Positions 19,644 through 31,462 of a stretch of 64,000 nt of DNA are shown piece after piece. The notes under the pieces were generated by a model, which saw nothing but the letters and a program-made list of their open reading frames with translations, was not told where the DNA came from and searched no databases. Position numbers and translations under genes: made by a program. How positions within the stretch are numbered: the first letter of the stretch is position 1; each line of letters begins with the position of its first letter. Source of the DNA: Ascochyta rabiei (taxonomy: Eukaryota; Ascomycota; Dothideomycetes; Pleosporales; Didymellaceae); contig NC_082422.1 in assembly GCF_004011695.2 (NCBI RefSeq), positions 124,001-188,000 of the forward strand. Direction: 5' to 3'.

Positions 19644-21632
19644 CTATGCCTTCTCAGCAACGCTACCGTTGTGAGTCTCAACGGTGCGTCCAGTGACAAC
19701 ACTGCCTCTCCTCATCACCGGATCCTCATCCATGTTCTTGTCAAGCGCGTTCAGTTCCTCCTCTTGATCGTTCAGATGGTGGAAAAGGATCCAAATCGCG
19801 CATCCAGCCACGAAGCTGCAGACAGCCAAACTGGTGTACATCCACAGGATCTTCGGATCAACTAACACAGGATTGAGACCTTCTGAGATGGCAGATCCAA
19901 AGGCGTTCGTAAGAAGATACATGGACTGCACAAAGGACTTCATATTAGGAGGTGCTTTGGTGTATGCGTATTCCAGACCGGTGACTGAAGCGAAGATTTC
20001 TGACAGACCAATGAGCATGTAGGCGCCTGTCTGCGAGGCAATATGGATGCTGTTTCCTTGGTGCACGCCATTGCTGTCCAGATCAGCGTCACACAATGGT
20101 GCGTCATAGCAGGGACCGGCTTTGTAAATAAAGTGCTGGATAACAGCCGCGTAGATCATGGCCGTTGAGGCGATCCAAAACCCTGCGACAATGCGATTGA
20201 TAGGCGGGAAGGGGATCTTCATCTTGCGGAGAAGCGGATATAGCCATCTATCAATAATAGGCAAGAATACGATAATAGCGATAGGATCGAAGTTCTGCAT
20301 AAGGTCGTTTGGAATGCCATGGAGACGCATTTGAGCACCTTGGCTAATGAAGTTGTTGGAAAATTGTCCATAGACAACCCAGTAGATAGGGTAGAAGCAG
20401 AAGACCTGGCAAGCGATAAGAGAACGCTTAACTTCGTCGACAAAGTGATCATCCCAGTGGAGCTTAGCCGACTCCTTGCCAGTTTCAGTCTGGTACGACG
20501 GCTTGGCGGCATCAAGTTTCCGGTTCTTGATGCCTATCCAGATCACACGGAATGCGTCGGTGATGATCGAGCCTTGGGGTGGACGCACAACGTAGACTTT
20601 CTTTCCCAGTACAAGGACCACTGTTCCCAGAAGGAAGACACAAGTGCAGAGCAGGAACGCCGACCAGAATCCAACGTCACGCTCCATGTATGGCGTAGGG
20701 AGAAGAGCGAGACAACCGATATTGATACACCAGTAGAAGATCATGTATATCCTCTGGATAGTAATTGCGGGGTCAATGATGACGCGCTCGCCAGTTTTCG
20801 GATCAGTACTAATGGCCATCTGCCGACGTTTGTACTGGTCGGCAATGAGTGGTGCCACGTTCGATTTGATGCCTCCAGTCCCCAGTCCAATGACGATGAT
20901 AGAAGCGATGAAGCCACCCATGCCAGATCCATTAGCAAGGGCCCCAGGAATCGATGTAGTGGTGAGAATTATGAGGCCGACGATGTAGACGCCGCAAAAG
21001 ATAAGGATGGTGTTGTATCGTCCAAGGTATTGATCCGCAATGATAGCGCCAAAGATAGGTGTTACATAACACCAGAACTGGAAGAAGGTGGAGAGACCGG
21101 TAGCTCCTTGGTGGCCCATACCGAGGGCGCCGCGTCCCTCACTGCCATCCAAAGGCCTCTGAATGTAATTCTGGAATAGGCCAGAAGCGCCGTAGTATGT
21201 GAATCGCTCACAAAGCTCCACAATAGCTACGAGGAAAGCCGCCTTGGGTAAGGGGTCGCCAATCCTTCTCAGTGTCCGCTTCTCTTCTGCCGTAGGTACT
21301 TCGTCGTGCGAATAGTCCTGAACATCATAGTTGAGGGGAATTTCTTTGTTGTGTGGCGGAGGAACGGTCTTTTCTGCCGCTGCAACGACCTCTGGCTTAG
21401 CAAGGATGGGCCCGCCTGCTAAATCTGTCTGTTTGTTGATCAAGCCGGGCTGATCAATCTGTTGGTGCAGTCTACTGCAGTCAGCATCATGGCTTGTGTG
21501 TTATAGCTAAAACTCAACACCTACTGATTTGCCTCCGACAAGACCAAGGTCGTCATAGCTTCGAAGTGAGAAAGAGAGGTAAGGGTGCTGAATCACGACC
21601 GGGTCTTTGTGGTGCACGAGGTAGCCAGTCAT
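19644..21632 (-). CDS. PTR2-family proton-coupled di/tripeptide transporter
   Basis: Plasma-membrane peptide:H+ symporter of the POT family. The main exon is 21458-19644. It has no in-frame ATG near its 5' end (the frame opens upstream of TTG at 21443), so a short first exon is needed. I propose 21632-21525 joined to 21458 (intron 21524-21459, GTAGGT...CCAACAG with a CTGAC branch site), giving 640 aa; this first exon is an inference. Motifs seen are ELCERFTYYGASGLFQNYIQ (helix 1), GAIIADQYLGRYNTI, the signature GTGGIKSNVAPLIADQY and FYWCINIGCL (FYxxINxG, PTR2 signature 2). About twelve hydrophobic segments are present and the C-terminus is charged. A large loop (SIITDAFRVIWIGIKNRKLD to FVDEVKRSLIACQ) is typical of fungal PTR2. 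It sits about 1.2 kb from the repeat precursor and points toward it; a link with peptide export or uptake is speculative. Confidence 0.9.
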
Positions 21633-22985
21633 ATATACTCGAGTCTGTCTCCGCACCGCTATCTCGAGAAACAACGGAAACGAGCTATTGCTCGGACCGA
21701 GTAAGCAGTTGGTGCATCTGGCTAGCTTCGAGAGTTGTGTGGTACCAGAAAATCCTGTTCTGCGACCCAACCCGCGTCTGACCAGGTTCCCAGTAGGTTA
21801 ATCATGAAGTTAGATGAACGACCTGCCGTATGTGGCAGATCCAGCGCTGATCTTGTGTAGTTAAGTCAAGCTTTCATTTCGTCGTAGAAGGCGACTGCCA
21901 CGACGCCAACCTGGCTTGGGTCTTCCGTTTATTGGTGAACGAATCATGCTTCGCATCCTTGGAACTGTGCGAGGCAGGCTTAACTGTGATTGTCGTTGTG
22001 ACCAATAAGTGACGAGCTGACGGGAACCTGAAGATAAAGGATTCAAGGTCCCGTGGTGCGGTATTTCTGCCCAATCATTGCAGCGTTCTTCAACGTCCTT
22101 ATCGCGGCTGCTTCATGATCAAGATACACTGACAATCCACTGCGGGGACTCATTCGCGTGCCGCGCGATCTATAGATAGTTACTGTGGAAGCTTATAAAC
22201 TTGCCTAGGTCAACATTATCGTGTCTTTGTGCGGAGCAGGTGCATTCGTACACTATTATGTGTGAACGGTCTAGGCGTCTCTTCTGAACCTGAATTAGCC
22301 ATCTTTGTTAGATAAACGTGATGCAGGATTTCCATTGAACGAGCGTAAGGAATTACTTGCGTTATCGAGCGCTAGTGAGACGATGCGGTCGCCTGGCTGT
22401 TCCACGCTGCGAGTGCCATTGTGAGAGAAATACCAATTTGACAACCCTAAATTGAGACATGTCGCTGCAAATGACTCCAAAGCTGGGAATTGGCTCTCCA
22501 CGATTCGCGAGTGGCCTCGATATAGCCAGCCTAAGAGTCTAAGATAGAGAATGTAGACGGATCCTACTTTGAAGTTTACACGGATCCTACTATGAATGCT
22601 CTGGTTCTGTTATCTCAGCGAGCACAGACGTCAGGGGCTGCTTTAGCGCTTCGCTTGTGCTTCTTTAACGAATAGCAACGTAGCGCTGCTTGTGGGTATA
22701 CACGAAGCGCTATACCTGATTTGGCGCGGATTTTAGTGGATTTGTTGCCTAACATCCCGCTTCAAATTGGTTGAGACATTTGTACTTGTCAAGTTATCAT
22801 CTTACATCTGATGAATTCATCTATGTCCGCTCACGCACGAAACGAGAGTACAGGTAAACAATCGTACGTCTACCAATTAGGTGATGCCAGACTTGTACTC
22901 CTGATCTCCGAGCAAGACAAACCAACCAAAGCGCAATCCTTAATGCGGGGTACAGGAGCGTGTGGCACTTGTACCGGCCCAAAAC
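21633..22985. other. Intergenic region, no supported gene
   Basis: About 1.35 kb upstream of the transporter. It contains a short direct repeat of CGGATCCTACT (near 22558 and 22581) and a 10-bp inverted pair TAGCGCTTCG (22644) / CGAAGCGCTA (22703). ORFs are short and unrecognised. Confidence 0.55.
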
Positions 22986-24941
22986 TTAAAGTAAGAAGTG
23001 TCTTTGAACTTCACACTGACCGCCTTTCGATATCATTTGCCTAATCGGTAGGCTCGAGCTGGTATGGAGCGAGACCAATTTTCTCCGGTCCTGCAAACCT
23101 GTTAGCGTAGCTGCAAGCCGTTTAACGAACTCATACGAACTGGTGAAAGAAGGAGCTGTAACTTCCTGTCCAGTGATAGCCTTGATATCTTGGAAGATCC
23201 GATCGATTGCGATGAACATTCCGTGTCCACTCCCGGTAGTACCGAAAAGCAGGCCCAGCCACGCTCCGGAGTCGGGATGCAGCAATATACTACCTGAGTC
23301 TCCAGGCTCCATGAAGAGTGTCGTACGGGGATCGGAGATGACGCCGAAGCAGTGACATGGATCGCCAGCGGTGGAACCGTACAGGCTTGCCATCTCTTGG
23401 AACTCTGGGTTATCAGGGCTGATGTGGATGAGCTCTGAGTTGATGTGCCCAAAAGTCCAACCAGAGGTCCGTCCAACTTTGGCGACCTTCACCATATTCT
23501 TGTTGACGTTGAAGGTGGACCACTGGTTGCAGATGAAAGACCCATTCACTTCGTTATCGGAATTGACGAGGAGATTCTTATCGGGAAGAACATTCAGTAA
23601 CACTCGGTCAGTGGAACTCGCGACTGCGATCAGTGCCCAGTCGAGCGAAAACCTCAGCTGGTTCTTGACCTTATCGTTGTCATTGCTTCCAGTCATGGAG
23701 TCTGTGGCGTATCTGGGAGTCGTCATGGACCGGAAACCGGAGGCCGTGTGAACGAATCCAATCGTGCGATCGATCTTTGCAATATTGTTGTGTTGCGTAT
23801 TGGCGTTCTTCCACAAGGCTTGAGCACTGCAATCGCCTTGTTCACTGTTTTTCGCATAGTTCTTCATTCGCGCCTGAAAATGACCAAGATAACCCTGGTG
23901 ATCTTGTGTCGAAGGGCTGAGCATGTACTGGGGCTTCTGGAACAGAGTCTTATGCTTGTCAAGACGACTGTCACGAACCACATGCCAGTTCGTGATACCG
24001 CACCGTACCGTGGGCTGGCCTCCACCTTCCAGTGTCACGACCCCGCCGAGTGTGCCTCCAGAAAATTCATCGCCTTCGATACCGACTGAAGAACCCATGG
24101 TGACAATTTTCTCATAGGAAGTTCCGTCGACCTTGTCCGTGGGCGGGTGCTGCTTGCGCGCTCTGAAGAGAGAATCGGCCCTGAGCAGCTCAATCTGGAA
24201 AGCAGGCGCCTTCTTGACAAGAAAGTTGCGGATACCAGGTAAGACCGTAGTATACCAACGCAGTTCGTTGGCAGTCGGGGTAGTGATCAAGATGGTGGGC
24301 TGGCACCGGTCAGTGTCTTCGACTAGACCGCGACGCACAACCTCTATGCAGAGCCAGACGCAGCGCTCTTTCTTCAATTGTTGCATCACGAAGTCGACCA
24401 CGGCCTCACTCTTCGATCGCACAGTGACGTCGTTGGGCGAGACAGCATATGTCGGAGGAGCTACAAGGCAACCCAGGTGTAGACATTCGATGCTGATGTC
24501 GTTAAAGGCAGGAACCTGCATGAAACTTTGGCGGATCTGAATAATGACTCTATCGACCTTATCAACGTCTTTTACCATGTCAGCTGTGAACAAGAACGTG
24601 ACGAATGCCGAAAGGTCTGTGGAGCCGTCGGCATTAACGTTATCAGGAAGTCTGAAGGTGATCTCTTGGAAATCGGTAACAAGGCGCTGGACAGCGAAGA
24701 TGGTTCGGGCTCTGGCCATAATGTCGTCCCGCTGTGGACGAGAAAAGAGATTTTCGATATGGAGGTCGGTGCTGTTGAGGGGCAACGACTGTAAGTCTGG
24801 CCAACCGCGTCGGTAGGGCACTTTCTTGTTGTCCATGTCGTTCTGTATCTCTTCGTCAGAACGGGATAGCATTCGCTTGCGCTTCCTCTCATTCGCCTGC
24901 TCTTTATCCATGGCGTACGGCTCGCCAAAGGTGTGCGACAT
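22986..24941 (-). CDS. Uncharacterised protein with trypsin-like (PA clan) serine protease domain
   Basis: A long intronless frame starting with MSHTFGEPYAMDKEQANERK (start at 24941; the further ATG at 25010 is in a 13-bp minisatellite and is rejected). It gives about 651 aa. The N-terminus is a nuclear-signal-like KRKRM segment, then a ~280-residue domain I do not recognise. The C-terminal half looks like a chymotrypsin-fold protease: RCGITNWHVVRDS carries the catalytic His, SLDWALIAV a candidate Asp, and FMEPGDSGSILLHPDSG the nucleophile Ser in GDSGS. There is no signal peptide, so it is probably intracellular. The extreme C-terminus is uncertain: a 38-bp intron (23136-23099) would shift to a frame ending NRFAG-type GPEKIGLAPYQLEPTD with stop at 23041, while unspliced reading ends at 22986. 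No substrate can be inferred. Confidence 0.75.
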   Translation of the reverse strand: MSHTFGEPYAMDKEQANERKRKRMLSRSDEEIQNDMDNKKVPYRRGWPDLQSLPLNSTDLHIENLFSRPQRDDIMARARTIFAVQRLVTDFQEITFRLPDNVNADGSTDLSAFVTFLFTADMVKDVDKVDRVIIQIRQSFMQVPAFNDISIECLHLGCLVAPPTYAVSPNDVTVRSKSEAVVDFVMQQLKKERCVWLCIEVVRRGLVEDTDRCQPTILITTPTANELRWYTTVLPGIRNFLVKKAPAFQIELLRADSLFRARKQHPPTDKVDGTSYEKIVTMGSSVGIEGDEFSGGTLGGVVTLEGGGQPTVRCGITNWHVVRDSRLDKHKTLFQKPQYMLSPSTQDHQGYLGHFQARMKNYAKNSEQGDCSAQALWKNANTQHNNIAKIDRTIGFVHTASGFRSMTTPRYATDSMTGSNDNDKVKNQLRFSLDWALIAVASSTDRVLLNVLPDKNLLVNSDNEVNGSFICNQWSTFNVNKNMVKVAKVGRTSGWTFGHINSELIHISPDNPEFQEMASLYGSTAGDPCHCFGVISDPRTTLFMEPGDSGSILLHPDSGAWLGLLFGTTGSGHGMFIAIDRIFQDIKAITGQEVTAPSFTSSYEFVKRLAATLTGLQDRRKLVSLHTSSSLPIRQMISKGGQCEVQRHFLL

Positions 24942-24976
24942 GGTGGAGTGAGTCTCGACGTGTCCGGTCAAGGTAA

Positions 24977-25041
24977 ATGGGCAAGGTGGATGGGCAAGGT
25001 GGATGGGCAAAGTGGATGGGCAAAGTGGATGGGCAAGGTGG
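24977..25041. repeat. 13-bp minisatellite, five copies
   Basis: Five head-to-tail copies of ATGGGCAAGGTGG, two with G-to-A at position 9. It lies just upstream of the protease start codon and creates a false in-frame ATG extension on the minus strand. Confidence 0.95.
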
Positions 25042-25938
25042 ATGTTGCAGAGCCTTGGTGGCGCAATGAAGTGGATGGTCAGAGTCAGTGTTATCGAGAA
25101 GGTGTGAGGGGGAAGGCGGAGTGGAGGCGGAGTTTACATGGTGCAAGATCTTTTGTGCTGGAGTGCGCGGTCCATGGTGCTTGGTTATGTGAGGAGAGGG
25201 CAAGTGAAGTCTGGTACCACGAGAAAAAGCAAGATGCAAACCAGCGAACCCACGGCCCAGTCATCGTTCACGTTTACTCATGCCGGTCACGACTTGGACA
25301 AACAAGATGATGACGCAGGATCGTGACGTCTCACTGTTCGCAAAAACAGAGCGACTGTTCATTCGTGTGAATCTCGACGTTCTACTGCCTCTCACGCTCA
25401 TGTCAAACAGCGAAGCGGAGCGGTGACGAAGAAGCGGCTGAAGATGAAAGAGCTAGCCGACCAACGACCAACGCGCCAGGTCGATGCGTGAATGGCCTGG
25501 ACATGTGACTGACACGGTTTGGAGGCAGGTGACCATAGTGTGTAGTTGGTGGTAGTGGGAGGAGGAGTGCTCAGTGCTCAGTGGACTCAGCGGGGTGCTA
25601 GCTGGCGTGCTAGCTGGCGTGCCACCTATCTGGCTTAGCGGCGGCGATTAGGAGGCTTGGACTCGCTCCCTCGTGACGGCTCCACCCGAGCGAGCGCGGG
25701 AGCCTGTACTCCGTACCGGTACTCGTATGCAATGCACCGAGATCCTAACACTGCCACTGCTTGACATGCTGGACCATTTTCTGGTTTCTAGCTTTTCGTC
25801 ACTTGGCTGATAACAGGCCTCTATCCTGTTGCCTGCTTTGCTGGTGCGCTGGCAGGCCGTTCACAGCTTGTGCCTGCCAAGTTGGGGAAGCTCGATGCTA
25901 GCATCATCGCGGTAACGCAAGCTCCTCTGCCACGGCCC

Positions 25939-25979
<41 letters not shown>

Positions 25980-26645
25980 CACAACAACGGACGGCGACAG
26001 CTTTGGGCCACGACCTTTTGCTGCCTCGTACCTCTGTGCAGGTAGCCGAACGCCACAGAAGCTGCCAGCCACCGCTCCACCGCACGTCTACCGCCGCCAT
26101 CTCTCCGCCATCCCTCCGCCCGTGACATCGCCCACGGCCCACGTCCACGACTCTCTGCCACCGAGCTTCTACGCAACCCCGCAAGCGCACCCAGCACGGC
26201 GACCAGGCCTCTTCAGCTCCCACACATACTGGAACCATAAAGATCAACTGCCTGACTGGTGAATCGAACGCATCCATCTCAACAGCGGCACCGCCAACAC
26301 GAGACGTCTCGCGTCCTCTGCGCGTCACCTGTCCAAGCGTTCGTCCTGGCAGACGAAACGAGCCCAAGTCTTCCTCCCCTAATCGCCTCCGACCGCCCAG
26401 CCACGCCGAACTCCCCAGCTTCTCTTTCCCCGCCATCCTCTGCCCACATCACCACCCCCGAACCCTCCACAAGGGCTCCCGAGCAGCCACCCGCCACCCA
26501 CCGCCCAGCCGAACACCTTACAAGAGAGAAGCGCAGACACAGCGCATCGGAGAGCGACGAACATCTCGAAAGCATCGAGCAACAGCACACTTCAGCCGGC
26601 CCATCTCGTCACAGATCAAAGCGCAGGCGCCAACAAGACGGGACA
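25042..26645. other. Long divergent intergenic region upstream of GID7 homologue
   Basis: 1.6 kb separating the protease and GID7 start codons. It includes a 13-bp direct repeat (GCTAGCTGGCGT, near 25598-25624) and a GAC microsatellite (about 25939-25980). The last 390 bp are open in the GID7 frame from a GTG at 26259, but no in-frame ATG occurs before 26646, so this is treated as 5' UTR. Confidence 0.6.
25939..25980. repeat. (GAC)n microsatellite
   Basis: About thirteen ACG/GAC triplets with one GGC interruption, in the probable promoter or 5' UTR of the GID7-like gene. Confidence 0.85.
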
Positions 26646-28652
26646 ATGCGCTTCGATAACGACCCGTTGAAACAGCCGCCGTCGCCCTCACAAGCCTTCA
26701 CAAACGGCTCTTCACGCTCCTCAGGGCCCAAGTCGCCCTTGGGGAGAGCAGCAAATGGAGACTCGCGCACAAGTGCGGAAAGCAACGGCGCGTATACAAA
26801 TGGAAGCTCGACGGCGAACCGCAGTCCAGTACCCACAACATACTTTGGACACGACAAGGATGAGATCACACGCATATTAATACAAAGTCTGACCGACCTG
26901 GGCTATCATGAAGCAGCAGGTGCGCTGTGCAGAGAGAGTGGCCGTCAGCTAGAAGGTCCGACAGTGGCATCCTTCCGCCGCTCCGTCCTGGATGGCGACT
27001 GGGACGAGGCAGAGGAGCTACTGTTCGGCACCCTGACCCACGACAACGGGGGTGGTGTAGGCTTGGACGACTCGTATGGGAAGTCTTGGGGCAAATCACG
27101 GTCAAGAGCAAACTCACAACCTTCGGGAGGGCTGACGCTGGCTGAGGGCGCAAACAGGGACGAGATGCTGTTTTGGATGAAGCAACAAAAGTACTTGGAG
27201 CTACTGGAGCGGAGAGACCTTGCCAAGGCACTGACAGTATTGCGACAAGAGCTTACACCGCTCCGTCAGGACGTCAGCCGGCTTCATGCTCTTTCCAGGT
27301 AAGCTATCATCGATGCGAAGCGCCACACCATCCACTCACTAATCGCAGTCTTATGATGTGTTCCTCAGCGGAGGACTTGCGGCAGCAGTCGCAGTGGGAC
27401 GGTGCGCAAGGCGAGTCACGAACACATCTACTCTCCGATCTGTCCAGTGAGTTCTTCAACCTACTGTGACAACGTATGCTCATAAACAAACAGAGTCAAT
27501 ATCTCCAAGCGTCATGATACCAGAGCACCGGCTATCCGCACTCCTGGACGAAGTCAAGGACAGTTGGATAACGAACTGTATGTACCACAACACCACGGAC
27601 TCACCCTCGCTGTACCTTGATCACAACTGCGAGCGAGACGATTTTCCGACCAAGGCGGTCCTAGACCTCAAAGACCACAAAGACGAAGTTTGGTATCTGA
27701 AGTACTCAAATGATGGCACCAAACTGGCATCAACAAGCAAAGACACGACAATCATCATCTACGAGACGTCAACGTACAAGATCCTACATCATCTTGAGGA
27801 TCATCTAGATTCAGGGGTAACCCATCTAGCATGGAGCCCGGACGATTCGAAAATCGTTACGTGTTGTTCGCAGCCGGAAAACTCCGCTAGGATATGGGAC
27901 GTCAAGACTGGCGCGTGCATTCTATACATCAACGACTTCACATATCCGTGCACGACAGCCGCATGGGCGCCCGACGGTCGACACGTCGTCATTGGATCGC
28001 AGGACGATAAACTAGGCTGTGGAATCTGGGATCTGAGCGGTCATCAGATACACAACTTCTGTGAAGACGGCTCGAAACTCCGCGCGAACGATCTCGCGAT
28101 ATCGCCCAACGGCGAGCGCCTCGTCATTGTCTCTGAGCACTCAATCGCTGTCTACGATTTCGTCAGCTACAAAAAGATTTGCGAGTGGCATCCTGAGTCC
28201 AAGTTGACCAGCGTCACGATCAGCCAAGATTCGCGGCATATGCTCGTCAGCATGAATCCAGACATGATTGAGCTGCTGGAGATCGACAGTGCGGACTTGA
28301 TACAAAAGTTTGAAGGACACCAGCAGAAGCAATTCATCATCCGCTCAGCGTTTGGCGGCGCGGATGAGAACTTTGTAGTGAGCGGCAGCGAAGGTACTTT
28401 CATATCCTTTTCTATCACATTCTTAGCTAACATCCAATCGCAGACTCAAGAATATACATCTGGCGGTCCAATGGAGTCCTTGTTGAAGTGCTCGATGCGC
28501 ATCCTGGTTGTGTGAATAGTATTGCATGGCATCCCAAAGATTCCAGCGTTTTCGCATCAGCGGGTGACGATGCTAAAGTCAGAATCTGGAAACCTTTACG
28601 GGCGGCTCTCACGGAACCGAGTCGTAGCAGTTCAAATGGTCATGGACGGTAG
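26646..28652 (+). CDS. GID7: LisH-CTLH-WD40 protein, GID/CTLH E3 ligase subunit 7 (WDR26 type)
   Basis: Scaffold of the GID ubiquitin ligase, which degrades gluconeogenic enzymes. Exons are 26646-27298, 27349-27446, 27494-28393 and 28444-28652, giving 619 aa. A disordered Ser/Pro/Asn-rich N-terminus is followed by LisH (about residues 71-100: DEITRILIQSLTDLGYHEA) and CTLH (SFRRSVLDGDWDEAEELLF, then LFWMKQQKYLELLERRDL). Seven WD40-type repeats fill the second half: VWYLKYSNDGTKLAST, VTHLAWSPDDSKIVTC, ARIWDVKTG, AAWAPDGRHVVIG, and after the last intron DSRIYIWRSNG and SIAWHPKDSSVFASAGDDAKVRIW. Each splice join restores the frame in the middle of a conserved block. The start is the first ATG of the open frame; upstream the frame is open only from non-ATG codons. 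Confidence 0.92.
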
Positions 28653-29517
28653 CAAACGATGTAGGGTCATTGTGCGTTTCCATTTAGGTTGAGGTTGCAT
28701 TGTTGGCGTATGGTTAAGGAGGGGTTGGTGTTGAGGTCTAGGGCGTAGTAAGATGGGATTGGGACTTTTACACTGGTTGCATCTGGGAACCGACCTGTTT
28801 GCATGCATATTTCGTCAACTCGTGCTTGTTGTACGACACAGAATGGCATACAACTTGGCTGATAGCTTGCCAGTGCAATTGTCCATTTTTAGGACACCCT
28901 TACTCCCGCCAAGCTAAATAGCTACTCCTATTTCGATAACTCGGACCCCGGTCCGATCACCCTCACCGATTGCTCGGCCTCAACCACTAGTACGGTACGT
29001 CTTCATACATCTGGTGTGGTAGTTGACCTGCACTGGCATGCAAGACTTCCCCGCAGCGTTGCTCCTCCAGACAATCATCCTCCACCAATCACGTCGCCGG
29101 GATCCGCGCGCCATTCTCTTTTTGACACGGGCATCGCTGGAGTCCAATGTCCGCTCAGCTGTCCGCTCACGACGTCTCCGCTCTTTTCAACGTCGGTAAG
29201 GTGAATTATGACTTCACAGGTACGTGACGAGGCTTGTATCTGCCTTAGCTTTGCAGCTTCAGCCAAACACCAACGTCATGGACAGCAACCAAGCAGCTCG
29301 ACCCACAACGACGGGTCCTCTACACCGCATGCGAAAGAAAGTTGAGGGGACTTCAGGATGCTGAGATGCATACACCGGAGATAGGTGACCAAGCGCAAGA
29401 CGATGACAACAACATGCATGTACATGATCCCTGGTTCTGCCTCGCTGCGCTTAGGTATCTGGAGTCTCTACTTTACTATTACCCCAGGAAGGTCCCCCTT
29501 ACCGAGCCAGAATCATA
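28653..29517. other. Intergenic region, no supported gene
   Basis: 865 bp between GID7 stop and the GH1 start. Nothing recognised; it should hold the GID7 3' UTR and the beta-glucosidase promoter. Confidence 0.55.
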
Positions 29518-31462
29518 ATGGCGCAACTGATTTCCTTGCTAGGTCTCCTTGTTGCTGTAGCTCCTCTGACACATGCACAGCACAGCAACGTCTCTGCTCC
29601 ATCCTTCACTCTTCCAGCAGGCTATACCACATCAACATTCAACAACTCTGCTCAGCCTACCGCATACAATCGTACCGATTCCTCACCTAATGCTCTTGCA
29701 TCTCTTTGGGATCTCGTAGGCCCCGTGGCTACCGGCCCGCTGACCAGCACCGCTTCTCCCACTCCGGAGCCAACAGCCTACCCGCAACCAGATGGCGAGG
29801 TTTTCCATCCGCTTGTTCGCAGTAGCTACCCTGAAGCCAAGGATCTGAAGCTGCCTGCTGGGTTCAAGTGGGGATTCAGTTCATCAGCATATCAGATCGA
29901 GGGTGCGGCGAAAGACGAGGGGAAGGGTCCAAGTATTTGGGATTTGCTGTCTCACCGAGTGCCGAATTACGTGTCAGATAACTCGACGGGCGATGTCGTT
30001 AGTAGCAATTACTGGCTCTACAAGCAGGATATTGCTAGACTGAAGGGATTGGGTGTGCCTGGTACGTGTCTGTTACGGATCAGAGTGCTTCGAGTGGCTA
30101 ACCCTCTGCAGCGTTCAGCCCCAGTTTCTCCTGGCCACGCTTCTTTCCCTTTGGTCATGGACCGGTGAACGGAGAAGCAGTTCATCACTACGACGATGTA
30201 ATTGCGGAGATGCATGCCATTGGAATCATGCCCGCAGTCACGGTAACCCTCCTTTAATACTACCCACATCCAGCGCTCACACCTTCAGCTCTTCCATTGG
30301 GATACACCTCTCGCGCTCTTCGCTGAGTATGGCGCCTGGACTGACCGCCGCATCGTTGACCACTTCTTCAACTACGCCAAATTCGTCATTTCCCGCTACG
30401 ACGCCTACGTGGATCAGTGGTTCACCATCAACGAGCCCCAATACTGCAACTGGCAATACTCAACCTACCCGGCCGGAAAGTACTACCCAGCACCCAACAA
30501 CATCACTGGGGGCCCGACGGCACGTTTCCTTTGCGGTCACCACACGCTACTCGCACACGCCAAAGTCGCAAAATGGTATCACGAGGAGTTCCACGGGGCA
30601 CACAGAATCACCTTCAAGAATAGCGCCAACTACTACGAAGCCAACAGCACCTCCCCCGGCGACGAAGAAGCACGGCAGCGCAACTTCGACTTCAGCATCG
30701 GCTGGTTCGGCGGGCCCTGGACCGACGGCGACTACCCGGCATCAATGAAGTCCACACTAGGCGACCTCCTGCCCAACTTGACACAGGAGGAGAAAGACAT
30801 GATCAAGGGGAGCTGCGACTTCTACGCCGTGGACCCGTACTCCTCCTTCCTGGCCTACGAAATCCCCGGCGGCCTCGATGCCTGCGTATCCAACCGCTCG
30901 CACCCAGGCTTCCCAGAGTGCGCGGGCAGCACGTCGCTCTCGTCCAGCGGATTCCCCATCGGCCCCGCGGCCGACCCGGCCATGCCGTGGCTGTACTCTG
31001 CGCCCAGCGGCGTGCGGCGCTTCCTCAAGTACATACAGACGGAGCTGTTCCCGACCGTGCCGGACATGGTCGTCACCGAGTTCGGCTTCGCGGAGCCGTT
31101 TGAGGCGTCGTGGACCTCGCTGGCTCCCGCGCTGTGGGACCTGAGGCGCGCAGACTATCTGCAGCAGTATCTCGATAACATCCTGCTTGCGATCCATGTT
31201 GATGGCGTGAATGTCACCGGCGCGTGGGGCTGGGTAGGTCGCTCTGTCTCGACGCACATGCTTACTGGACGTGTTGCTGACCGTGCTACGCCAGGCCATC
31301 TTCGATAACTTTGAGTGGGCTCTGGGTACCAGCGTCAGGTTCGGGGTGCAGTATGTCAACTATACGAGTCTGGAGCGGACGCCCAAGGCGAGTATGTTCC
31401 AATTTTTGAATTGGTTCAAGGACCATGAGGAGAGAGGGAATGCGACGATGGGGTTGGTGTAG
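29518..31462 (+). CDS. Secreted glycoside hydrolase family 1 beta-glucosidase
   Basis: Hydrolyses beta-glucosides outside the cell. Exons are 29518-30061, 30112-30242, 30289-31233 and 31295-31462, giving 595 aa. MAQLISLLGLLVAVAPLTHAQ is a signal peptide; a ~90-residue Ser/Thr/Pro-rich segment with N-glycosylation sites precedes the barrel, longer than in most GH1 enzymes. The barrel opens with LPAGFKWGFSSSAYQIEGA (GH1 N-terminal signature). The acid/base is Glu274 in TINEPQYC and the nucleophile is Glu489 in MVVTEFGFAEP, where canonical GH1 has TENG; TEFGF is a variant seen in some secreted fungal GH1 proteins. GAWGW|AIFDNFEWALG is restored across the last intron. Introns 1-3 are 46-61 bp. 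Whether it acts on cellobiose or on plant glucosides cannot be told. Confidence 0.93.

Noticed and set aside
21443..21443. TTG codon as the transporter start
   Set aside because: Non-ATG initiation is not needed: a short upstream exon with good splice signals gives an ATG in frame.
24942..25239. N-terminal extension of the protease from ATG 25010 and a HPPCPSTLP repeat protein
   Set aside because: Both are translations of the 13-bp minisatellite.
25860..26262. 130-codon plus frame before GID7
   Set aside because: Generated by the GAC microsatellite; no start-linked domain and different frame from GID7.
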